Counted from the first letter of the stretch, positions 8,305 to 14,923 are shown. The stretch is DNA of 15,001 nucleotides from CAYUBI01 sp964443005 (GCA_964443005.1 CAYUBI010000058.1:1-15001), one strand, 5' to 3'. The notes: a model not told the origin generated them from the letters alone. Numbers and translations are program-made.

Positions 8305-9645
8305 ATGCAATGGGTCATTTTTCTTTTTTTTCTAATTATTTTGGTGCTTGCAGTATGCATTGTTCTGTTATTGCTTCGCATACTTTCTCCAAATCGCTTG
8401 GTTGAATTGCGTTTTCGTGAAGAATTAGAGTTGCAGCTCGATAAAATCAAGATTAATATGACAGATGAATTTTCTCGGCAACGTTTGGAATCTCTGACTA
8501 TGTCAAAAGCAGTGCGCGAAGAATTGCAAATCAGTACAAAGTCGTCTACAGATTCATTATTGAGTCGCCTTGGCGAAATTGCCATACTTCAAAAAAACCA
8601 ACTAGATACGTTTTCAAAACAGTTAAATGCATTGACTCAGTCAAATGAACAACGGCTGGATCGATTACGTGAGGTTTTGGAAAATAGGTTAAAATTGCTT
8701 CAAGAAGAAAATTCTCAAAAACTAGAGCAAATGCGCGCAACTGTAGATGAAAAGCTTCATGCTACTTTGGAAAAACGATTAGGGGAATCCTTTAAATTAG
8801 TGAGTGAGCGTTTGGAATTAGTTCATAAAGGGCTAGGAGAAATGCAATCGCTGGCTGCTAATGTAGGTGATTTGAAAAAAGTATTAACTAATGTAAAAAC
8901 ACGAGGTACATGGGGCGAAATACAATTGGGAAGTTTGTTAGAGCAATTATTAACGAAAGAGCAATATGCTGCAAATGTTTGTACTAAAAAAGGAAGCGCA
9001 GACCGTGTGGAATTTGCGATAAAACTTCCTGGGCGAGATGTTAGTGGAAATCCTGTTTGGTTGCCGATTGATGCCAAATTTCCGCAAGAAGATTATCAAC
9101 GTTTCATTGAGGCACTTGATAATTCACGGGTTACTGAAGCTGCTGAAGCAGCGAAACAATTAGAGCTTCGCATTAAAAGTGAAGCTAAAGATATTCGGGA
9201 CAAATATTTGGACCCACCCCATACAACAGATTTTGGCATTTTGTTTTTGCCTGTGGAAGGGTTATATGCGGAAATTGTTCGTCGGTCTGAGTTAGTGGAA
9301 ACATTACAGCGCGATTATCGGGTCATTGTGACAGGGCCAACTACGCTTGCAGCACTGTTGAATAGTTTGCAAATGGGATTTCGCACATTGGCTATTGAAA
9401 AACGGTCGAGTGAAGTCTGGTCTTTGTTGGGTGCTGTAAAAACAGATTTTGGAAAGTTTGGGGATATGTTAGACAAAACTCATAAGAAACTTCAAGAAGC
9501 GAGTCATACGATTGAATTTGCAAGCAAAAAATCGCGTACTATTGAAAATAAATTACGAAATGTTCAGGAATTGCCTAGAGAAGATTCCTCTGCAGTTTTA
9601 GCTATAGTGGACAACGTGGCAGAAGAATCGTTGGAAGGAGTGTAA
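8305..9645 (+). CDS. rmuC: RmuC-family protein (DNA recombination-associated, coiled coil plus nuclease-like domain)
   Basis: This is 446 residues from the ATG at 8305; an in-frame TTG at 8269 would add 12 residues but has no SD and overlaps the promoter. Residues 1-28 are a hydrophobic membrane anchor. About 35-185 is a long charged coiled coil (Leu/Glu/Lys/Arg heptads). The RmuC domain follows at about 190-425, with the signature RGTWGE (200-205), a VEFAIKLPGRD strand, LPIDAKFPQEDY, FGILFLPVEGLYAE and VTGPTTLAALLNSL. This layout and length are standard for RmuC. In E. coli RmuC limits inversions at short inverted repeats, and its core resembles restriction-endonuclease-fold nucleases. The membrane anchor suggests it works at the inner membrane. 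The CPBP protease gene begins one base after the stop. Confidence 0.93.
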   Translation: MQWVIFLFFLIILVLAVCIVLLLLRILSPNRLVELRFREELELQLDKIKINMTDEFSRQRLESLTMSKAVREELQISTKSSTDSLLSRLGEIAILQKNQLDTFSKQLNALTQSNEQRLDRLREVLENRLKLLQEENSQKLEQMRATVDEKLHATLEKRLGESFKLVSERLELVHKGLGEMQSLAANVGDLKKVLTNVKTRGTWGEIQLGSLLEQLLTKEQYAANVCTKKGSADRVEFAIKLPGRDVSGNPVWLPIDAKFPQEDYQRFIEALDNSRVTEAAEAAKQLELRIKSEAKDIRDKYLDPPHTTDFGILFLPVEGLYAEIVRRSELVETLQRDYRVIVTGPTTLAALLNSLQMGFRTLAIEKRSSEVWSLLGAVKTDFGKFGDMLDKTHKKLQEASHTIEFASKKSRTIENKLRNVQELPREDSSAVLAIVDNVAEESLEGV

Positions 9646-9646
9646 T

Positions 9647-10582
9647 ATGCTGGTTTATCTTGCAGGTATTTTTTCAACTATTATTTTATTAATGCTGATT
9701 TCTGCTAAAGCTTTTGTGATTTGGAGAGTTAAAGCTACGATTATTGTTATTTGTTTTGCCTTATTATATTTTCTTTTTTTTGATAATCAAACGACACGAA
9801 CAGTACAACGTTATTTTTCTAATCCAATTTTTGTTTCGCTAAGTTTTTTATTACTTTTATGTGGCTTATATTTTTGGTTATTTGGGCATGTTCCGGAATT
9901 GGTGTTAATTAAAATCGCAGGAGTTATTTTAGTTCCGTTACTTGCAATATCTTTTGCACCAACAAAGGGGTCGTTTCATGTTTTGGATGCAGTTGTTTTT
10001 GTGCTTCTTTTTGGTGTTTTGAGCTTTCGTGTGTTGCCCTTGCCCTTAATTAATGAATCTTCTGTAATTGTTTTTGATGGGTTATGGTTAATTTTAGTTC
10101 TATGGGCATTATTTATGTATATCGGCTATCGGAAATTGGATATTGGTTTTACAACGCCATTATCTGTGCTTGCAGTTTTTGAAACAATCATATATACAGC
10201 AGTCTTAATTGCATTCAATGCATTTATTGGAATCAAGCTTGATTTTTTACATTTTAAAGGCTGGCATCCGGATATCCTTCGTATGGTTGTTCTGTCGTTA
10301 TATTTTTTCTTTCATGCTGCGATGATTGAGGAGTTTTTTTTCCGTGGATTAATTTTTGGTTACTTGCGTCAGTTTGTTTCGCGCTTTACCGTTATTGTTC
10401 CACTTTTACTGAGTACTGGAATCTTTGGTTTAACTCATTTAGATAATGGAGGATGGCCAATGGTTTTGCTTGCGTGTATTGCTGGGCTATTTTATGGAAT
10501 TACGTATCAACGAACACGCAGCTTGTTGTGCGCTGCATTTATTCATACTGTGACGAATGTTGTTTGGATGACTTTTTTCTAA
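9647..10582 (+). CDS. CPBP-family intramembrane glutamic protease (CAAX protease-like)
   Basis: This 311-residue polytopic membrane protein has about eight hydrophobic segments. The C-terminal ~100 residues carry the complete CPBP/ABI (Rce1-type) motifs: EEFFFRG with E228, E229 and R233; FGLTH with H264; and HTVTN with H300 and N304. These are the expected catalytic and metal or water-binding residues, so it is probably an active intramembrane protease. Its substrate is unknown; bacterial members have been linked to bacteriocin self-immunity, peptide maturation and membrane protein processing. The N-terminal 170 residues are extra membrane helices without a recognised domain. AAGGAG, six bases before the ATG, lies in the last codons of rmuC, and only one base separates the genes, so they are co-transcribed. 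The gene is followed within 14 bases by an 18-codon ORF with its own strong SD. Confidence 0.9.
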   Translation: MLVYLAGIFSTIILLMLISAKAFVIWRVKATIIVICFALLYFLFFDNQTTRTVQRYFSNPIFVSLSFLLLLCGLYFWLFGHVPELVLIKIAGVILVPLLAISFAPTKGSFHVLDAVVFVLLFGVLSFRVLPLPLINESSVIVFDGLWLILVLWALFMYIGYRKLDIGFTTPLSVLAVFETIIYTAVLIAFNAFIGIKLDFLHFKGWHPDILRMVVLSLYFFFHAAMIEEFFFRGLIFGYLRQFVSRFTVIVPLLLSTGIFGLTHLDNGGWPMVLLACIAGLFYGITYQRTRSLLCAAFIHTVTNVVWMTFF

Positions 10583-10595
10583 AAGGAGACTTTTG

Positions 10596-10652
10596 ATGAA
10601 TATACTTGGTTTATTAACGAAAAATCTTTTCAAAGGATTGTTTATAAAATAG
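10596..10652 (+). CDS. 18-residue ORF with strong SD (small peptide or truncated gene start)
   Basis: AAAAGGAG (10581-10588) lies seven bases before an ATG that reads MNILGLLTKNLFKGLFIK and then TAG. It directly continues the rmuC-CPBP operon. The peptide is cationic (four Lys, no acidic residue) and mostly hydrophobic, with a possible amphipathic helix. Its last 13 codons overlap the 3' end of the opposing 246-aa gene. It could be a genuine small membrane-active peptide, or the first codons of a third operon gene whose remainder was lost when the neighbouring minus-strand operon arrived. The sequence does not decide between these. Confidence 0.4.
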   Translation: MNILGLLTKNLFKGLFIK

Positions 10653-11354
10653 CACATGTCTGTCTCCAAATTTATTGCTAAATAGGATTTTTACTTCATC
10701 TAGTGTTTTTTTAGTTTTTTTATAATCCTCAAGCATCCATATTAATGGTGTTGTTTGAAATTTTTCATAGGATTTTGGGAATTGTTTTGTTGTGAGAATT
10801 GTTAAAATATCTCGAATAAGATTGACATAGATTTTGTCTTCTAGGTATCGGATATCACCAATATCCATTTTGATTGTATTCAAGATGCGATAGCACTGAA
10901 TGAGATTTAGTTGAGTAGCCAGTTGGTTAAGTTTGAAATATCCATTGTTGAATGAATACAATACTTCGTTATTCAAAAGGCTTGTTCGCATAAATTGATT
11001 TATGGTGATATTTTTCAGGTGTGGATTGGCTGTTTTAATTTCCTTAATATATCTTGTAATTAATCCTTTGGGATTATCTGCGTTAGCTGATTGTAAAATA
11101 GTTGATAAATTAATTTTGTAATAGATCCAGCTGCTAATATATTTTTTATGAAAGAATTTTAATAAAATCGAAATTGTTTTTCGATCTGTATCTAGTATTT
11201 TTTCCAAATCATAATATATTCCACAAGCAGCTAAAAATTTAGATAAATGAATAGTTTGATTATCCCAGATCAACAAGTCATAGTCATGGTCTGGCAGAAA
11301 TTTTACTTCGCTCGTATGTTGTGACTTTAGAATCTGCTGAGTTAAGTTAAGCAT
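10614..11354 (-). CDS. hypothetical protein, last gene of the glycosyltransferase operon
   Basis: This is 246 residues, and I recognise no family. It has no signal peptide or membrane segment and is rich in Ile, Leu, Lys and Asn. It appears mainly helical (for example TISILLKFFHKKYISSWIYY and YVNLIRDILTILTT), with two Cys, so a soluble cytoplasmic protein is likely. The ATG is only six bases after the glycosyltransferase stop with no clear SD, so translation probably depends on coupling to the upstream gene. That close linkage suggests a shared job with the glycosyltransferase, such as a partner or accessory protein (inference). Its 3' end overlaps the small ORF at 10596-10652 on the other strand, and no terminator is visible between it and the CPBP gene. 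Confidence 0.75.
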   Translation of the reverse strand: MLNLTQQILKSQHTSEVKFLPDHDYDLLIWDNQTIHLSKFLAACGIYYDLEKILDTDRKTISILLKFFHKKYISSWIYYKINLSTILQSANADNPKGLITRYIKEIKTANPHLKNITINQFMRTSLLNNEVLYSFNNGYFKLNQLATQLNLIQCYRILNTIKMDIGDIRYLEDKIYVNLIRDILTILTTKQFPKSYEKFQTTPLIWMLEDYKKTKKTLDEVKILFSNKFGDRHVLFYKQSFEKIFR

Positions 11355-11360
11355 AGCTGT

Positions 11361-13301
11361 TTATGCTTTAAGATGGTTGAATATCTGTTTGCGAATGGCA
11401 ATAAGCCATGATGGTTGAAGATTAATATATAGTTTTCTTATTTTTATATTTATGGAGGGGCTTAACTGTTTGATTATTTTTCGCTGGTGAAACAATAACT
11501 GCCATTGTCGATTAATATAATGTGAAAAAATTAAATTTTTTTTAATAAATTTTTGGGTATGATTAGGAAACACTAAACAATGTATGGTTTTATTTGCTTG
11601 CCAATACGTTCGTAATTCATGTTGAGCTAAGTTTGATTTTGAAAATAAATTGATTTGGCTGATTTTTTCATTTACAATTGTATTTTCATTAGAAATATAA
11701 TCAGAAAGTACGATGTTCTTTACATATTTTCCCGTAGGTTCTGAATTAAAATGAATTCCAGTTTTATGGTGGCAATTTTCATAATTGGCTTGCCGAACAA
11801 AAAACAATAAACTACCAACATATTTAGATAAGATAGTTTTTGATTTTAGAATATCAGCAGTTTTTCCCAGGCTAGAATTGATAGAAATACGTGATGTTTT
11901 TAAACAATCAACAATTAATTTTACTAGAAATTTTAGTTGTTGTTGATTGATCTGGATGTGGTTTGCGCAAAATTCAAATTCTGGTAATCCTAGTAAGTCT
12001 TTTTTTATCAATTCAATTCGTTGATACCCGTTTTTATTACTAACGTGAATATTACAATAGAGTTCAAAGGAGTTAATAATTCTTTTTTGCAACTGATTAA
12101 GATCACTGAAAAAAAGGATTGTGGTTTCACTGGTTCGGATCATATCCATGATAATTCGCAGAAATAGGTAGTTGTTTAGTTTGTTAATGTAATCAAAACA
12201 CAGGCTACGGTCAAAATAGTTATCATTAAAAGGAATAAAAACTCCGCAAAGATTCAAATGATTATCTGCAATAGCACCGGAAGCATGCAGCGCGCAAGAA
12301 AATCGCCCGAGTAGTTTACCAAAACTTTTGTCAGCTAATCCTAAAATAATTGTTTTTGAAACGTTATTTTTGAGATTAGTTAAATCATGATCACTAAGGT
12401 TGAATTTGATTTTTTCTTCTTTTTTAGTTAAATTATTGATTTCAGCGATGTAGGCTTCAACGCATTTTGGGTCGCCATATTCATCATTATAAAGTTCGGC
12501 TTCTAATTCGTGGTGTTTTTTAAGAAAGAATTGTTTATTACTGAAAATCGAATTTCGTTGTTGTTTAATATTTGTCTCGTGGTCATAATGCACTCCAATT
12601 GCATTTCGATTAAGGATAATTGGCCATCCTTTTTTCCAAATTCGATATCCAAGTTCCAGATCTTCATCTCCCCATCCAACGAATTTTTCTTCAAAACAAC
12701 CACATTCCTCAAAATATCGTTTTTCAATTGATACATTATTTGAATGGTAGCTTCTCCATGGTGCTGGTGTATTTTCTAAACCCAATTTGTCAGCTTTCAT
12801 GTACAGATACGTGCTTTCTCGTATATCTGGAAAAAGTGGCAGGTTGGTGAACATTGAGAATAAATCTATTAAAACAAAATTATCTGCTTGCTTTTGATAC
12901 GCTTGCGGTAATTTAAAAACGTAACCAACTACAGAAAGTGGCTGATAGTTATTTCGTTCATAAATTTTTACATGTTCGGCAATCAGATTAGGTTCAGGAA
13001 TAACGTCTGCATCAAGAAAAAGCAAAATTCGCCCAGTAGCAAGAGATGCACCGATATTTCGAATTGCTCCAGCTTTAAAATCAGTTTCAGCTCGCATAAT
13101 TGTTTTTAGATGAATTTTTAGATTTGTGTTCTGCGCGTAGGTATAAATTAGTTCTTCGGTATTATCTGTTGAACTGTCGTTTAGAATGATAACTTCAAAC
13201 TTTGATTTGTCAAATGTTTGGTTATTCAGTGCAGCAATCAGTGCAGGCACCTGGCGTGCTTTGTTTTTGGCTGGAATAATAATGCTAATCACTAAATTCA
13301 T
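11361..13301 (-). CDS. GT2-family (GT-A fold) glycosyltransferase with large unassigned C-terminal half
   Basis: This is 646 residues; AAGGA sits about eight bases before the ATG. Residues 1-245 are a GT-A domain: SIIIPAKNK start, nucleotide-binding VIILNDSSTDN (D42), AGAIRNIGA, the metal-binding DxD in FLDADV (D97, D99), and the acceptor-side motif GWGDEDLELGYRIWKKGW (D212, E213, D214) typical of chondroitin-polymerase and galactosyltransferase-like (Glyco_transf_7C) enzymes, then H238 in GVHYDHE. It should transfer a sugar from a nucleotide donor in the cytoplasm; no membrane helix is visible. Residues about 300-646, rich in Asn, Lys and Ile, match nothing I know and could be an acceptor-recognition domain or second module. 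It lies 61 bases after the small-protein B gene and six bases before the 246-aa gene. The acceptor may be a glycan or the small proteins encoded upstream. Confidence 0.88.
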   Translation of the reverse strand: MNLVISIIIPAKNKARQVPALIAALNNQTFDKSKFEVIILNDSSTDNTEELIYTYAQNTNLKIHLKTIMRAETDFKAGAIRNIGASLATGRILLFLDADVIPEPNLIAEHVKIYERNNYQPLSVVGYVFKLPQAYQKQADNFVLIDLFSMFTNLPLFPDIRESTYLYMKADKLGLENTPAPWRSYHSNNVSIEKRYFEECGCFEEKFVGWGDEDLELGYRIWKKGWPIILNRNAIGVHYDHETNIKQQRNSIFSNKQFFLKKHHELEAELYNDEYGDPKCVEAYIAEINNLTKKEEKIKFNLSDHDLTNLKNNVSKTIILGLADKSFGKLLGRFSCALHASGAIADNHLNLCGVFIPFNDNYFDRSLCFDYINKLNNYLFLRIIMDMIRTSETTILFFSDLNQLQKRIINSFELYCNIHVSNKNGYQRIELIKKDLLGLPEFEFCANHIQINQQQLKFLVKLIVDCLKTSRISINSSLGKTADILKSKTILSKYVGSLLFFVRQANYENCHHKTGIHFNSEPTGKYVKNIVLSDYISNENTIVNEKISQINLFSKSNLAQHELRTYWQANKTIHCLVFPNHTQKFIKKNLIFSHYINRQWQLLFHQRKIIKQLSPSINIKIRKLYINLQPSWLIAIRKQIFNHLKA

Positions 13302-13328
13302 TTTTAAAATCCTTGTTTTTCAAATCAT

Positions 13329-13349
13329 AAATTCTCCCCCCAAGAATTT
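13329..13349. repeat. small hairpin with C6/G6 loop between small protein B and the glycosyltransferase gene
   Basis: Arms AAATTCT (13329-13335) and AGAATTT (13343-13349) enclose CCCCCCA, so the minus-strand RNA would carry a G-rich loop. The stem is AT-rich and no U-run follows on the minus strand, so an intrinsic terminator is not supported. It may modulate message stability or downstream expression. Confidence 0.3.
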
Positions 13350-13362
13350 TTTGCTTTATTAA

Positions 13363-13866
13363 CTATTTCAGAACATAACCACCATATAATACAACATTGC
13401 CTTCTACATGTTCATCAATGGCTTGTAGTAATGTTTGAAAAGCTTCAGAAGTGACATCCAAGCACACTTGGCCATATTTATCTGCACACGTTGTGGCTAA
13501 GGTTCCATCTGAACCAGGACATCCCAGGGTGTAGTCCATGAGTTGCTGATAGATTAGTGAAATCAAGCTTGGATCTTTTTGTATTTGATTCACAAGATTT
13601 TTCATTGATTTTGAAATGCAAACATTGTGATTTGTGACAGCGAATTCGATAACAGACAATCCATTGGCTTTTAACAAAGCTTCTTGCTCAGTTGTTGGAT
13701 TGAAGTCTAAAAATGAATGCAAGGACGCCATATCTAGATTTTTAAACAAAGCTGCTATTTTGTCCGTTATGTGACTGGAGCTTGTGTTGCCCATTTTTGT
13801 ACTTCTAGTTGGAAGAAAAGCAAACTCTGATTTATTAAGATTATTTGCACATGTTAGTGTTCCCAT
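13363..13866 (-). CDS. small protein B of the glycosyltransferase operon (unknown function)
   Basis: This is 167 residues from the ATG at 13864-13866. An upstream in-frame GTG (13873-13875) would add MII but sits against the AAGGAG motif, whereas the ATG has the correct eight-base spacing. There is no signal peptide or membrane segment. The N-terminus (MGTLTCANNLNKSEFAFLPT, then a Thr/Ser-rich stretch to about 32) is polar. About 33-112 is helical (DKIAALFKNL, NLVNQIQKDPSLISLIYQQL). A Gly/Cys/Thr-rich segment follows (C116, C127, C135), then a short helix and a Gly/Tyr-rich tail. Five Cys in total. I recognise no family. The start region is nearly identical to that of small protein A, and both N-termini have F-A/S-F plus P-T/S-R patterns, so they may be distant paralogues or share an N-terminal recognition tag. 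Confidence 0.75.
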   Translation of the reverse strand: MGTLTCANNLNKSEFAFLPTRSTKMGNTSSSHITDKIAALFKNLDMASLHSFLDFNPTTEQEALLKANGLSVIEFAVTNHNVCISKSMKNLVNQIQKDPSLISLIYQQLMDYTLGCPGSDGTLATTCADKYGQVCLDVTSEAFQTLLQAIDEHVEGNVVLYGGYVLK

Positions 13867-13888
13867 AATAATCACTCCTTATAAATTT
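13862..13888 (-). repeat. conserved 27-nt translation start region, copy 2 (small protein B)
   Basis: On the minus strand it runs from AAATTTATAAGGAG through the ATGGG start. It is identical to the copy at 14340-14366 at 26 of 27 positions. The only difference lies in the codon before the ATG (ATT versus ATC). It includes the SD and fixes the start codon. Confidence 0.8.
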
Positions 13889-13927
13889 TTTAGTATCTCT
13901 TATCTTTGTGAAGTTACTTTTCATAAG

Positions 13928-14344
13928 CTATGATGCTTTCATTGCTATTTGCCATAGTTTTAAAGCTTCTATAGCAATTCCATCATCTATGGTGTTTTCT
14001 GTTTCTAAAGCGCCAGTTAAGGCATTCTGAAGTTTCTTTTCAATAAGATCTTGTTCATCATGAGTAAGATTGTAAATAGGGATATTCGGACTGCACACAA
14101 AACTGGAAACATTACCGTTAGTCCTATCTTCACAAGTCTTTACCATAAATTCTTCCATATTAATTGATGTGGTGCCATTATTTAAGCCGGTATTATCTCG
14201 ATACTCAAGTTTGATGTTGCCGTTAGGAAGGCCTTTAGTTGTAGTTTTGCCTGTAGTTTCTATTGATACTGTTCCTGCATTTGATACACGTCGAGAAGGG
14301 ATATTATTTGAAAAGCTAAATGATCCAGATGCGATGGGTCCCAT
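13928..14344 (-). CDS. small protein A, first gene of the glycosyltransferase operon (unknown function)
   Basis: This is 138 residues from the ATG at 14342-14344, eight bases after AAGGAG. The in-frame GTG three codons earlier overlaps the SD and is rejected as start. Residues 1-65 are rich in Ser, Thr, Asn and Gly, with little hydrophobic content and probable beta or disordered character (MGPIASGSFSFSNNIPSRR, then a T/G/N-rich region). Two Cys (71, 84) flank an Asn/Ser-rich loop. About 93-136 is a predicted helical C-terminus with acidic residues. There is no signal peptide or transmembrane segment. I recognise no family. The abundance of Ser, Thr and Asn next to a glycosyltransferase gene makes it a conceivable glycosylation substrate, but no known sequon rule is met specifically. 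It is followed by small protein B after 61 bases. Confidence 0.72.
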   Translation of the reverse strand: MGPIASGSFSFSNNIPSRRVSNAGTVSIETTGKTTTKGLPNGNIKLEYRDNTGLNNGTTSINMEEFMVKTCEDRTNGNVSSFVCSPNIPIYNLTHDEQDLIEKKLQNALTGALETENTIDDGIAIEALKLWQIAMKAS

Positions 14345-14366
14345 GATAATCACTCCTTATAAATTT
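14340..14366 (-). repeat. conserved 27-nt translation start region, copy 1 (small protein A)
   Basis: It is the near-identical partner of 13862-13888 and contains AAGGAG and the ATGGG start. Identity stops abruptly beyond AAATTT at the upstream end. On the other side the coding sequences diverge soon after the first two codons. Confidence 0.8.
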
Positions 14367-14387
14367 CTAAACTGAAAATCAGTTTAG
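14367..14387. repeat. 21-bp perfect inverted repeat (9-bp stem, 3-base loop) before small protein A
   Basis: CTAAACTGA (14367-14375), AAA, TCAGTTTAG (14379-14387). On the minus transcript this hairpin would stand directly upstream of the SD region of small protein A. The position suits an operator or an RNA element affecting translation start. It is not followed by a U-run, so it is not a clear terminator. Confidence 0.6.
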
Positions 14388-14399
14388 TAGATTGCCCCC

Positions 14400-14452
14400 A
14401 TGTTGCTGCTGTCAGAAATTGTTGCTACCTCCTTTTATTTTTCTTAGCTATA
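14400..14452 (-). repeat. 53-bp direct repeat, copy 1, with SD-like AAAAGGAGG
   Basis: It matches 14607-14659 at 51 of 53 positions (differences at 14421 and 14437). On the minus strand it contains AAAAGGAGG (14428-14436) and ends in ATG followed by GGGGCAATC, reading MGAIY and then TAA. That ATG is 26 bases past the SD, too far for normal use; an ATT codon stands at eight bases and would add ISDSSN in frame. No real ORF follows. Confidence 0.75.
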
Positions 14453-14542
14453 GGAGCAATAATATTTATGACATCAAAGTTCTCTTTGTTTTATTAAGAA
14501 AATTTATTATTTAGTTTTTGCTTAATTTTGCTAAAATAAATT

Positions 14543-14569
14543 ATTATAAAACTTCATTTTTTTACTCAA
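14543..14569 (-). promoter_or_regulatory. probable promoter of the small-protein/glycosyltransferase operon
   Basis: On the minus strand, TTGAGT (14564-14569) is followed after 15 bases by a perfect TATAAT (14543-14548); using TTTGAG gives 16. Transcription would start near 14536 and yield a leader of about 190 bases holding repeat copy 1 and the 9-bp hairpin. The surrounding DNA is very AT-rich, which raises the chance of random matches. Confidence 0.4.
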
Positions 14570-14596
14570 AATCATTTTAAATTTAAATTACAGCTG

Positions 14597-14606
14597 NNNN
14601 NNNNNN
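14597..14606. other. assembly gap (10 N)
   Basis: Ten N bases directly adjoin repeat copy 2. The true length and sequence are unknown, and the repeat probably caused the break. Coordinates and spacing across this point should not be trusted. Confidence 0.98.
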
Positions 14607-14659
14607 ATGTTGCTGCTGTCAGAAATTATTGCTACCTCCTTTTGTTTTTCTTAGCTATA
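14607..14659 (-). repeat. 53-bp direct repeat, copy 2, abutting the assembly gap
   Basis: This is the second copy of the element at 14400-14452 with two substitutions (14628, 14644), again carrying AAAAGGAGG on the minus strand. Similarity may continue into the N gap. On the other side identity ends at 14659, where a possible transposase remnant begins. Confidence 0.75.
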
Positions 14660-14660
14660 T

Positions 14661-14750
14661 TTCGAGCGTTTTATTCAAGAGTTTCATTCAAAGAAATTCA
14701 AAACACGTAATCAATTAGCTCAAATCATTCAAGACTGGTTCAATTTTTGA
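14661..14750 (+). pseudogene. possible transposase C-terminal remnant
   Basis: An open frame with no start of its own reads FERFIQEFHSKK, then TRNQLAQIIQDWFNF and TGA. The pattern of an ERF element, a basic stretch, then a helix ending in DWFNF resembles the C-terminus of rve/DDE-type transposases (IS3/IS481-like), where WxxFYN is common. It starts immediately beyond repeat copy 2. With only 29 residues in AT-rich DNA, chance is a real alternative. Confidence 0.22.
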
Positions 14751-14894
14751 ATTGATATAGTGCCAATTTGTGATGATTAGATCAATCCATTAAGAAAAGC
14801 AAATGTTTAAAAATCCTGTTTAGTGGCATGTATATAACTAGAGAGGCATATAAGCTTTTTTTTAGAAACGATTAAATCATTAGAAAAGGATAGT
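14751..14894. other. non-coding stretch without recognised features
   Basis: This AT-rich sequence has no ORF with an SD and no clear hairpin. I see nothing further here apart from short recurrent words such as GGCAT followed by an A/T-rich run. Confidence 0.5.
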
Positions 14895-14923
14895 TTGATA
14901 ACAAATGTTTAGATAAAAATAAT
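14895..14923 (+). promoter_or_regulatory. promoter candidate for the truncated gene at the right edge
   Basis: TTGATA (14895-14900) and AATAAT (14918-14923) are separated by exactly 17 bases, each matching the consensus at five of six positions. Transcription would start near 14930, about 43 bases before the ATG. Confidence 0.45.

Noticed and set aside
12510..12850. Plus-strand ORFs inside the glycosyltransferase gene
   Set aside because: They overlap the conserved GT-A motifs on the minus strand, have no SD and look like antisense shadows.
13500..13640. Nif11/NHLP-like leader in small protein B (QKDPSLISLIYQQL followed by a Gly/Cys-rich segment)
   Set aside because: Only a vague resemblance: the segment is internal, not N-terminal, and no radical SAM, lanthionine or peptidase-transporter gene is in the window.
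14169..14375. Plus-strand 68-codon ORF opposite small protein A
   Set aside because: Its end runs through the conserved minus-strand start region, and it lacks an SD and family resemblance.
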